A DNA stretch of 64,000 nt from Antitrichia curtipendula (Eukaryota > Streptophyta > Bryopsida > Hypnales > Leucodontaceae), in NCBI GenBank assembly GCA_951230915.1, contig OX579636.1, forward strand, positions 8,819,001 through 8,883,000, read 5' to 3'. A program made the position numbers and the translations under genes. Every line of letters begins with the position of its first letter. Within the stretch, counting starts at the first letter, position 1. Shown here piece by piece: positions 10,500 to 20,211 of the stretch. Below the pieces are notes generated by a model. It was not told the origin of the DNA. It did no database searches and saw nothing but the letters and a program-made list of their open reading frames with translations.

Positions 10500-12907
10500 C
10501 TAGGACGCAGTGAATTCAGTCGCGGAATCCTGCGTTGTAGACGACTCAAAAGTCTCTCCACCCTCAGAAGCTAACCTGTCTATAAACTCTAAAACATTTA
10601 AAGCATATGAATGTTTACGAGGTTTTGGTTCCAAGCAACCAAACTCCACGTACTGCGATGCCATTTGCTCGGCATACACGGGAAGAGCCAGAGACTTTCT
10701 AGGACTCAAAAGAAGACTTCGTCTCTTCGTTAATGCAGGAGCATGCATCACTTCTTCACGTCTGAAATCGCAAATTCAACAATGTTAGATTCATACAATA
10801 TATATAATAGCCTATACAAATACAATTTGGAAATCTTGAAACTTACTTACTAGGTCTATCCTTTCGAGCAAACTTCCGAGGCACCATAGTCATGGCATCC
10901 GGATCTTGTGAAGGCTCAACCAACGGCTGCACATTTTTGACTTCAAATGTCACCATAGCCGGAATTATCTTCTTCATTGGTAAAAGGACAGCATTAAAAA
11001 TCTCTTTGTCCGCCTCCAAAGCTAGAATGTGGCGTCCAGTGCCACGACATGCTATAATGGATGCCCCTATGATAAACAATATGCAATTCATTAGTAAAAT
11101 AATTCATGAAATGAATATAAATTGAATGCACAATCATTGAAAACAAAACTTACCAGTAGATGTTGAGCAATCTAGAACCACATCTCCTTCATCAGTTGTC
11201 CCTTTAATGAAGAACTGCAAGAACCTAGCATCTTTTTCGCGAGCCCCCCGCCACGGCCTGGAAGTTGCCTCGTTCATCAATTGGGTGTCCTCTATGGTAT
11301 AATTGATGTACATGTCGTCTTTTCGAAGGTTCACTCTTCCCTTGACCATTGCCTCTGACCACCTATATTGGAAGCTTGCTTTTCCCTTTTTGGTAATATC
11401 CTTCACCAAGATGGTGATTCCAAACTTCAAAGTCTGCACATGTTGGAATTAAAATACATCAAAAACAATAACATAAAAACAAATGTCAAATGATAACCAA
11501 ACCACACGGATTTTGGAAAAAAGTACCGTGGTCATCTTGTCCAAGGGTGACGTCAAATGCATCCGGTTCATGCCCAGCCAATCTTCTTTCTCCACCAAAG
11601 TAGGGTACATCTTACACAGTCCTGCAATGTTGCTCTTTGAAGCGCCACAACGGGAATGAAAAACAATCAAACATCCATTGTCCTGCAAGTGCTTCTCAGC
11701 AAACAGAAACACATTATTCAGTGCCTCACATTCCTTGTCTAAGTTCCACACAGGCACCGCTTGATTGGGGAGTGAGATCTCTGGAACAGGCAAGTTCTCC
11801 GGGCAGTCAAAAAAAATGAGGTCCACTCCTGGATGAGAGTTCACTACACCGTCATCACTTCGAGTCTTCCCTACAGCCATCTGCAATCCCACAATTCTCC
11901 AGGAAGTCAATCATTGCCAAAAATCATCCACATCATTCAATAATACAATCTATTTGTAGATTTTAAAAATAAAATCTTACCTTGCTCAAGAAGTCCATGA
12001 CGTCGGTGTAGCAGTTTGGTTCTTCTTCATTTATGTTATCTTGAACTTTGATAATGGACACGTTTAGAATCAACTCCTCCGACGTGACATCATCATCACC
12101 AAAGATTATTACTGGAATACCTTGCGTGATCATGTCCTCCGTGAGCTCTTCAAGTACTGCTTTTCGCTTCATTCCACTTTGAGATCCGCCTTGCATCTGC
12201 GAGCCTTGGTCTACAATGGATGATGCTACAACTTGACCACCACCTTCGACCTTCTTCTTGCCTTTGCCATTTCCCTTCTCTTCATTCCCTAACTCTTTCT
12301 CCTTCTGTTTCTCTGCCAACTTCACAAACCGCTTCGCTTCTTTCTTCTCTTTGTTTGCCAAAATCTCTTGTTCCTTGTCTTCTTTTTTCTTGTCAGCAAC
12401 GGTCCTCCTAGCAATGGCCCTCTTCTTCTGCGTATCATTGAGAACAGCAAATTCAGGAACATCCAAGTCAATAACCCCGAGGCCTTCCAATGACTTTTGA
12501 AAAGCTGTCTTGGATGGATGGGTGAATGGGAGCGGACAATCAAGGTACCACCCTCCACCGGAAAGATGTGCCGTTGTGAACGTCCGAAGTTGGCTTGCGG
12601 TGTACATGCACTCCTCGGAACTCCGGTCTAGCCATGTGGATAAGAATGGAGGAAGATCCTCTTGAGAAATTGCGTTCTTTGTTACAAGCTCAAACTTGAA
12701 GTAACTGCAAAATAAGACACAAAATTGCATTGGTGACTCTAATGCAATTTCGATTAAAAGCGCATACAATTTAAGTGTAGCTTGCTTGATATTGCGTTGC
12801 TACAAACTATAGAACCAATGCATGCGACTCTAGATAATCGATGAAAATTACATCAATACACAATCAGCATGTTAATAAGGAAATAAAAGTTTTTGAATAT
12901 TTACGTG

Positions 12908-13003
12908 TGAACCAAAAGTTGGGGTACCACAAGGGACTCCAAATACCCCTTTCAGATCCGAGAGGGGTATATGGAGTACCTCATGGTACCCAAACATCTG
13001 GTT
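12908..13003. repeat. Hairpin repeat, copy 1
   Basis: A near-palindrome of about 95 bases: arms GAACCAAAAGTTGGGGTACC ... GGTACCCAAACATCTGGTTC, centre CCCCTTTCAGATCCGAGAGGGG. It lies in the intron between exons 6 and 7 of the ParB-methyltransferase gene. Confidence 0.7.
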
Positions 13004-13286
13004 CGGACGACAATATTCATAAAAATATTGCTCTATAGCAATTGAATGTTCAATTGCTTAAAAAATGCATCTCTTAGAATAAATTTAGCAAGATTGAAAG
13101 AGCTAAATGTAGTCTAGAAAAGCATCTCAAATAATTGCATGCGTGTCAACATTTCAATGCATGATGGAGCAATGCTCTACCTAAACAACCGTTTGATTCA
13201 TAAAAAGAATCAGGACCAAAACTGCCATTATACAAACTAAATCTTCTAAAAGAGTCTAAAATAACTATAATGATTATAGTAGATAA

Positions 13287-13383
13287 CCAAAATCGGGGGT
13301 ACAATGAAGTGCTCCAAATACCTCTTTCGGATCCGAAAGGGGTACTTGGAGTACTTCACGGTACCCCAACCTTTGGTTCTTCG
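13287..13383. repeat. Hairpin repeat, copy 2
   Basis: Arms AACCAAAATCGGGGGTAC ... GTACCCCAACCTTTGGTT around a centre TTTCGGATCCGAAAGG. It is in the same intron as copy 1, about 380 bases away, with different loop-proximal sequence but the same architecture. Confidence 0.7.
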
Positions 13384-15529
13384 GGTGAATCATAAAAAAT
13401 TGTCTCTAAGAAAATTTCACTACTAATCCTACAATCAATAAATCACATTATATGAATGAAAAAATGAGTGTAAAAGTTAAATTTTGGTACCGGAAAATAA
13501 CTCTTCGAACAACTTGATCTGCTCCATCATAAATAGAAAATTTGTCTGATTTCTTGAATTGTCCTTGTGCTTTTAAAGTAGGACCAAATGCTTGATCCCA
13601 TATCTTCCTCCTCCATCCTTCAAGATACTCTGGAAGATGCTCTGGTTGAAGTGGGGAACTCATATTGATGTTGAGGTTGTCGTCCTTTACCACCTTGGCA
13701 AAGTAGTCAGTAGCAGTATCTTGGATCTGAAAATACATTGCACCCAAATATTCATAGTTAATTTAAAAGCAAATGAAAATTAAGGAATTGAAGTTCTAAA
13801 CATTCATTCAAACAAAATTCACATGCTTAATAGTTGAGAAAAATTACAAAGATTATGCTCACCCCTACCCACTAGACGCACTTGTTCAGAAAGGGCAGAA
13901 GCCTGTCTTCGGAAACAGGCCTCGGTGGAAATCGATTTGCTTCTCGAGAGGCCATAGATGAATTCCACCACTTCAAGAACTTGGTTTTCTGGAATGGGGT
14001 AGTGTTGCACGTGGCTACCATCTGCAACTTCTCTAGTGTCATCTTTGGGACTTCGTTCATTGTCCAGTGCCTTTCAACCTGAGAAAATTGAATTTTTCTT
14101 CATTACTACCAAACTTAATACGCCCCAATAGAAATTCAAAATTCTTTAGTGACGTAGAGACAAGACAAACCTCTTCGAGAAATCCGGGACCGTGGTTAGG
14201 GTTTGCAACAGCCAACAACTTCCCCGTCTTTGCATACAACTTGCCCGCCATTAGTTTAGCTCCTGCTCTCATTGCTTCGGCAATACCCTCAGGACTCCTT
14301 TTCTCCTCATCTGTTGTCTCATGGTACTTCCTCACTGCTGCATCTGCTGCCTGTGATATCTCTTGCTGCAAAAGTTCAAGAGCATTTGAATCTCCAATCA
14401 CTAACTCTAATCAAATCCAACTATGCACTATGATCAATTGAAGTATCAAGATTCAAAATCATCCAAGAAATAAGATTCTCACCCGAAACAGGAATGTTGT
14501 GAAAACATCTTGAGGCATAGAGTACCAAGTCTTCCTCGCAAACTGAACACCACAACGTTTTTTTTCCGATGGCCTCAACATTTCATTGAAGCAGTCATAC
14601 GGAAGTTGCCCATATTTTTGAACTCGGTATAGAGTGTGTACCAGGTTGGTCTTCACATGAGAGTCCTCCGTTAATCTGCAATTCAAACACTTGAATAAGT
14701 GATTTTTGAAATGTACAATGATTAGAGTGCATCAAATTCAAATGCGCCACATATAAGATACAAAAACCTCAGATGAATCAATATTACTCACTTGTTTATG
14801 TCATGCATCATCTGCATGACTAACTCGATTCTTCCTTTTGTGTCCAAAACAATACTATCAACCGCATTGTGAAAAGTTGGGTCCCCAGTATATTTCCGGT
14901 CAATCAAATTCATCCATGCAATGCGACGGTGATTACCATCACATACAAAGAACTTCAAATTCTTCATGAACCTCAGTTCGGAAATTGACTCCACATATTC
15001 AACAAATTCATTGTTCAATTTCTTCCACAAGGGGCTCTAGCCGTTCATCTCTTCCTCAGTAAATTCTAAGCTCTCTCCAGCTTCGTTTGTGGTGGAAACA
15101 TAAAATACGGTGGCTCCTTCGCGATATCCATGGACAAACTCATTCTCCAACTTCACAAGGTCTGAAGAGAGTGTCGGCCTTACCATTGGCATTGCCACTA
15201 GTCTGATAAGTGGAATGTTTAGCCGTGAATGTATCTCGGGCCTCATCCTCAAGCTAGCAATACTAGCCACACAATCCACCTCCTGTTGTTGCCGGAGCTC
15301 ATCTTCTAGCATTTCTTTTTCTTCCTCCACATCATCCATGCCATCTATAGCAAGATCTCCTTCATCTTGGCCACCAATCTCTAGCTGCATAGTCTCATTT
15401 GTCCCCGGTGTCATGTAAATTTGTTCATAGTATAAAAACATATTATAATATGTATTGTTGAGTAGCTTCATGGTGACGCTATTTTGTTGAATAACTTCAA
15501 GATGACGTTTCGTGAAGGTTCATGTTATC

Positions 15530-15537
15530 TATTTAAA
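15530..15537 (+). promoter_or_regulatory. TATA-like box in the 5' LTR
   Basis: TATTTAAA followed by AGGACGG, about 70 bases upstream of the LTR ORF start. If it sets transcription about 30 bases downstream, U3 is short (about 150 bases) and R-U5 long, putting the LTR ORF first in the genomic transcript. An identical copy is at 23858-23865. Confidence 0.4.
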
Positions 15538-15605
15538 AGGACGGCTTTGCTTTAGAGTTTCATTGAAGTCCATTAGTGATATTAATTTTCCACTTTATAG
15601 TCAGA

Positions 15606-16064
15606 ATGTCGAACTGGAGGGTTTTTTCAAAGTCCCAAGAGGAAGAAGTAGAATCGGAGCCTGGATTTGAATTTTCATTGTCACAACTACCAGATCAACC
15701 TCTTCTGCCACTAAGTCTTGCGCCGCCGCATGAGCATCTACAAGAAGAAGCTGGGCCTTCTCGTCCGCCAAAGCAACCTCGTGTGGAGCGGCGATGGCAC
15801 GGGAATCTTCAACGTGACGCTCGGGCACTGGTGATTTTGTTGCAGGTTGGATGTGTTGAGCCTGGCAGTCGAGATGTGACATTTGAAGGATGTTTCGAAG
15901 GTCTCAACGTTGATCAATATTACTGTATGATGAAGCCTACTGAAGGAAGTCGTGGTCACCATCGTTGGTTAGAAGGGCCAATGAATCCTTTAACGAAGGC
16001 AGGTCGTGTTGATTACATCGCTGCGACTATCAAGCGCATTCTCAAGTTCTTGCAGATGGAGTAA
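15606..16064 (+). CDS. ORF inside the 5' LTR, 152 aa, unknown function
   Basis: The ATG at 15606 opens a 152-codon frame. The protein has an acidic, Ser/Glu-rich start (MSNWRVFSKSQEEEVE), a Pro-rich middle (SLAPPHEH, GPSRPPKQPR), a basic patch (RVERRWHGNLQRD) and a more ordered C-terminus with CCM-K-P-T-E and an AATIKRILKFLQ amphipathic end. I recognise no domain. The same ORF stands intact in the 3' LTR with one residue changed (His to Arg in PPHEH). Long ORFs in LTRs are uncommon. Either it is an accessory protein of the retroelement made from the leader of its RNA, or it is chance coding in a young repeat. Confidence 0.45.
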   Translation: MSNWRVFSKSQEEEVESEPGFEFSLSQLPDQPLLPLSLAPPHEHLQEEAGPSRPPKQPRVERRWHGNLQRDARALVILLQVGCVEPGSRDVTFEGCFEGLNVDQYYCMMKPTEGSRGHHRWLEGPMNPLTKAGRVDYIAATIKRILKFLQME

Positions 16065-17550
16065 AAAATAGTCTTGGAATTCTATTTTTTTACCTCTAAT
16101 AGGCATTGGTTTAATGTTAGTACTTCAATCCATATTTGAAGTATTTTGTTGAAACTATTTTGTTTGGTTATAGTTGTAGAAGGAAAGAATGGAAATAGTT
16201 TGGACTTTGAAGTGATTTTCCTTCTAAGTTAAAGATAAAGATTTAGATGTGGGGCCAAATATGAAGGCCATTAGGTGTAAGTTGACTTTAGGAGGGAGTT
16301 AAGGGCTGATGTACACTTGTTTAGGTGGGGCAAAAGGTGTTGGAAAAGGGGAGGAAAAGATGGACACTATTCATCTTCTCTCCCAATGTTGTTTTGGGGG
16401 AACCGAGTGTTTGGAAGCTCATTGTGTAATGGGTTTTTGGAATTTGGTAATGAAGATTGGAGGAGTTGTTTATCATATTGTTAGCTTTTCAAATTGTTCT
16501 CTCTTGCTTTATTTGAAGTTGTGAGTTGAGATTTGTGCTTGTTTGAGTGGAGGGAGGTCTGCTGCCTCCTATGAAGAGGGGCTGAGACTTCGACCGACCA
16601 TAGAAAACAGACAGGTCTTTTGTTTAGAATGAAACTTTGATGGAGTGTAGTACATGTTGTTAGCTTTCTATAAAGCTATCATTCATTCAATTTGGAGCAT
16701 TTATGAGTGAGTTGTGAGTGTGAGAAGGTGAGAGAGTCTCTTGTTTTTACCATATATGGACCGAAACTTTGAGAGGTCATAGAAGTTGGACAGAGTTTTG
16801 GAGTGACTTGAAAGTTGTAGGAGTGATAGGAAAATTTGTTAGCTCTTAGAAAAGCTATCAATCTTTTAATTTGAAGAAGAAATGCAAAAGTTATGAGTAT
16901 GGAAGCATAGGAAGGTCTGCTGCCTTTTCTTTTTGAGTGGAGTTTAGGTAGTTTGAAGGTGAAGTTGGAGTTCTTTTAGAGTTTTGAAGATATTTTTGAA
17001 GATGTGAAGGCTTAAAGACTTGAAGATGAAGATTTGAAGAGCTTTGAAGGTCTCCAGTGTGTTGTGGCTTGTGGTTCGTTTTCATTTCTGTTATTCCTAG
17101 CCGGATTTGGAGGCTAGTTGCAATTCAATTTCTGCATTGTAAACTTGTTGCGAGCCGTGGTTATCCAGTAAGCGCTCCTTTTTGTGTTTGTGGCGACGAA
17201 GTGGGGTTAATGGCCCACATGGTCGATCTTATTTGTTGTTCCCACCGGTGAAAGGCGCTTCCTGGTCACCGTGGGTTTGATTTTAGGAGCCAATCTTTCG
17301 GACGGCCAACTCGTGGTTTGGTTGTCCCGTTTTACCCGTCCGAGGCCTTGTTTCTTATAACACACCTTTACCTTTGGCCCTATAGAACCACCACAGGATA
17401 GGTCAACAGAAGATTGAAGTGAAGATCAAGCGAAGATTGAAGAAAAGATTAAGTGAAGATTCAAGTTTTGTTACTTAACTTTCATCTACACTCACAACCT
17501 GCAGCCAGACACCTCGTGTGTTCCCTAAGCGCGCTCCTCTCTACACGACA

Positions 17551-17572
17551 TTTGGTGCTTCCACTGAGAGAG
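17551..17572 (+). other. Probable primer-binding site
   Basis: Directly after the 5' LTR comes TT then TGGTGCTTCCACTGAGAG. Primer-binding sites begin with TGG, matching the CCA end of a tRNA, within a few bases of the LTR. I cannot name the tRNA. Confidence 0.5.
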
Positions 17573-17597
17573 CTTAGGGGCGGTTGTTGAGTTGAAG

Positions 17598-18761
17598 ATG
17601 GGAGACCATGGAGATGATATTGGTGAAAGAAGTACCGAAGATCCTCAAGTTCCTATGGAGGAGCTTTTGGGAGCTTTCACCTTATTCATGCAACAACAAA
17701 GAGTCAACCAGGGTGGGCATGATGCTACCAAGGCTCTCAAGTCTGTTGTTGCCAAGATTGGGAGATTTGACAGTAAAAACATTTCCAAGTTCCTGAGAAC
17801 TTACATCTGTGAGATGGAAGTACAACAAATCGATGAGGCCCGCATGTTGCAGACGTTTGACATGGCGGTTGTCCCTGACATCAGAGAACGAGTACGAGAG
17901 ATTCGTGCGGGTGTTGTTTCTTGGGCAATATTTGCTGAGCACTTGCGAGACGAGTTCTTTGAAGAACACTCAGAGAGGATGACAAAAAGATCCTTCCTTG
18001 AGTGGGTCGAGCAACAACCGGGCAATAATATGGGTCCAACTGAGTTGCTCAGAGATTTTGAGAAGAAATATGCTCAATTACCCTTAGCAGAGAGGCGTCT
18101 TCTTGATACAAGGAAGGCAGAGTTGTTTCTTCAAGCAACTGATGAGGTGCTTGAAGATAGACTTCTTCTTTTGCTTGGAGATCGCACCACTGAAGAAGGA
18201 TTCACCAATGATTGGAGGAGGGTAGAGGAGACGGTTACTCTCTTGGCCAAACAACGACGTGTAAGGTCAAGAGGAGTAGGAGTACGGGTTGACATGGGTC
18301 CTCTCCATGCTCCTAGGACTCCTAAGGTGTCTTTTGCTCCTTCACCTTCGACAACTTTATCTCCTACGATGAAGAGTACCAAGACCAATGTAGAGAATGC
18401 TCTAGAAGAACTTATCAAATGCTTTAAAGAGCTAAGGGTTGAGTTCACAGAGTTGAAGAAATCCAGGGGTTCTTCTTCTTCTTCTCAACCATCAGAGGGA
18501 GCAAGAAAATTTGCTAGAAGATGTGTTTGGTGTGATGAGGAGACTGACCATACTTTGAGAGGGTGCGAATCTTATGAGGAGATGCTCAAGAATGGCCAAG
18601 TCTTCTATAAAGATGGCAAAATTCACGATGCATCTACAGACTCACCTTTGAGAACCAACTTTGGAAGAGGAGGTATGAAAAAGTTCATAGAAGAGAAGGT
18701 GGGAAGATCTAGCCTTGTACAAGTGCAAGGATCTGAGACTTATCACATCCAAGTGGAATAG
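17598..18761 (+). CDS. gag polyprotein of the Ty3/gypsy element
   Basis: The first ATG after the primer-binding site (17598) opens a 387-codon frame. The middle (about residues 50-200) is a retrotransposon gag-like helical region with F-L-R-T, W-A-I-F-A-E-H-L-R-D-E-F-F and FEKKYAQLPLAERR-like stretches. A zinc-knuckle-like CVWCDEETDHTLRGC (C-x2-C-x5-H-x4-C) starts at 18522. The frame ends at TAG 18759-18761 and continues open in the same frame for about 440 bases into pol, a layout compatible with stop readthrough. Gag packages the element RNA in cytoplasmic particles. Confidence 0.8.
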   Translation: MGDHGDDIGERSTEDPQVPMEELLGAFTLFMQQQRVNQGGHDATKALKSVVAKIGRFDSKNISKFLRTYICEMEVQQIDEARMLQTFDMAVVPDIRERVREIRAGVVSWAIFAEHLRDEFFEEHSERMTKRSFLEWVEQQPGNNMGPTELLRDFEKKYAQLPLAERRLLDTRKAELFLQATDEVLEDRLLLLLGDRTTEEGFTNDWRRVEETVTLLAKQRRVRSRGVGVRVDMGPLHAPRTPKVSFAPSPSTTLSPTMKSTKTNVENALEELIKCFKELRVEFTELKKSRGSSSSSQPSEGARKFARRCVWCDEETDHTLRGCESYEEMLKNGQVFYKDGKIHDASTDSPLRTNFGRGGMKKFIEEKVGRSSLVQVQGSETYHIQVE

Positions 18762-20119
18762 TATGCAATTGATGCATCTCCTGTTGAAACTCATGTAGTA
18801 ATGAGGAGAGGAGCCCAAGCCATCAGAAAAGCAACTAGATGGGAAGATCCTGTTGATGCAAGAAGCATCAGAGCTTTCTTACAAGAAGAGGAAAATCATG
18901 ATGAGGTCTATGATGCTTTGGTTGAAGAGAAGCGTGTGAGATTTGATGATCAAGATAGTGAAGAGCCAGCATCAAAAAGAAGACCTCCAGTACAAAGTGA
19001 TGTTGCAAAGGAGATGAAGAAAAGAGTTCCTACAAGGTCGAAGACTGCTAGTCCTGAATTGTGCACCCTGGGGATGCTCCGCTTCCTGACAAAGACTGGG
19101 GACAGTTTAGTGGGAGCAGAAAGGACCAAGAGAAAGAAAACTCTAGCAAGCCAAAGGGGAAGGGTCCTGCTTATAAGCTCCAGTCGGACATTGAGACTTC
19201 CATTGACTTGAAGGGAGTTTTGGAGGAAAGAATCTTGGATGCCAAGATTGAATTCACCTTGAGAGAGGCACTTGGCATTGCCAAGAAAGATTTTCATGAG
19301 CTGATCATAGACATTATCAAAAGAAAGAGGCAGATCACTGCCGAGGCTGTGATGGTGAGTGCTTTAGACACCCACATGACCAAAGATGAAGAAATAGAGA
19401 TTGGTGAAGTTTTTGCCAAGATGGATGAGCCTATGGCTGAAAGAGGAACTGATACGAATCTTCATGTGGTGAAAGAAAGACTAGAGAGGGTGGCCAATTC
19501 AAAGATGGAGGTCAATACTTATAATGTGAAGATTGAAACATTGGAGGAGGAAAATTCAAAGGTTGAGACTCAAACTTTTGAATGTGCCTATGACCACCAT
19601 GTGAAGGGAAAACATGACGAGAAGGTTGAATTTGACCTTCCATTTTGGACTAGAGCTACCACTGAGACCAAAGTGAACCTTGAAGGATTAGATGAGTCTG
19701 TATTTGCTCTTGTTGATCATGGCTCTGAGATCAACATCATCTCTAGAGATGTGTATGAGAAGGGCAAGTGGCCAATTGACACTGAGCATGGTTGGATCAT
19801 GAGAGCAACTAATAGTGGGCGCACTCGATTGCATAGAGCTTGTCCATCTCTTTCTACAAAGATTGGAGATGTAAATGTTGAACAAAATTATTTTGTTCAA
19901 AATTTTAGTGCATATCCTGTGCTTTTGGGCCAACCATTCATCACTGCTTCACGAATGGAGACTAAAGTGTTGGATGATGGATCTCACTATGCCCGAATTC
20001 GAAGCATTGATGGAAAGAAGTCAGTACAGTTTCTAACTGTAAGACCTAATAATGAAAGGCACCGGCTCCAACTTAGGGAGACTCCTCTTCCTACTTCCAT
20101 CAATTTTCCAAATTTCTAG
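18762..20119 (+). pseudogene. pol N-terminal region and aspartic protease
   Basis: After the gag TAG the same frame runs to 19211, but protein sense shifts to another frame near 19055 (HPGDAPLPDKDWGQ onward) and stays open to TAG 20117-20119. The protease has ALVDHGSEINIIS at 19715 (D-H-G instead of the usual D-T/S-G), then PVLLGQPFI as the flap-distal block and a basic tail. The upstream part is charged linker. A further shift lies in a T-run near 20210 before the reverse transcriptase frame. Whether the first shift is programmed or a mutation cannot be decided here; three breaks in pol favour mutation. Confidence 0.7.
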
Positions 20120-20211
20120 AGGGCACAAGTGGAGTATGGGGATCCACTAGTGCCAAGAAATTTGAGGGTGATAGAGTCCCCAATGTACATACCAGTGTTG
20201 GGTGTGGATTT

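Larger units (their letters stand above)
10500..15408 (-). pseudogene. ParB-like/DNA-methyltransferase gene, 3' part (rest of exon 2 to exon 11)
   Basis: Exons on the minus strand: 15408-14792 (rest of exon 2), 14675-14483, 14365-14171, 14078-13863, 13726-13491, 12704-11981, 11880-11527, 11433-11154, 11066-10847, 10761-10500. All introns are GT-AG and phases match throughout. With the 5' part, 1146 codons result. Domains: a ParB/sulfiredoxin-like segment about residues 105-220 (NIPLIRLVAMPMVRP strand, then CDGNHRRIAW near 208); a Lys/Glu-rich stretch 627-685; motif IV DLIFFDCPEN near 800; motif I GDVVLDCSTSTG near 980-987 followed by GRHILALEAD. The order IV then I is that of beta-class N6-adenine/N4-cytosine methyltransferases. 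Motif IV reads D-C-P-E rather than D-P-P-Y, so activity is uncertain. TAG stops lie in frame at 15039-15037 (codon 172) and 13874-13872 (codon 452). The first coding part is cut away by the retrotransposon. Confidence 0.7.
15409..17550 (+). repeat. 5' LTR
   Basis: Begins TGTCATGTAAATTTG and ends CTACACGACA. It matches 23734-25878 almost perfectly, lacking three bases after TGTCATG. It holds an ORF (15606-16064), a TATA-like box, GAAGATT-type degenerate repeats towards its end (16970-17040, 17410-17460) and otherwise no coding sense. Confidence 0.93.

Noticed and set aside
10500..10761. Methyltransferase reading on into the kinase as one fusion gene
   Set aside because: A stop at 10502-10500 closes the last exon and I found no donor that would bridge to the acceptor at 8731.
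7259..15408. Reassigned UAG (Gln) genetic code for the methyltransferase and kinase genes
   Set aside because: Both genes also end in TAG and C-to-T decay at CHG sites explains the pattern; kept only as an alternative in the findings.
15601..15882. 93-codon antisense ORF in the LTRs
   Set aside because: Complement of the plus-strand LTR ORF, with poorer composition and no motif.
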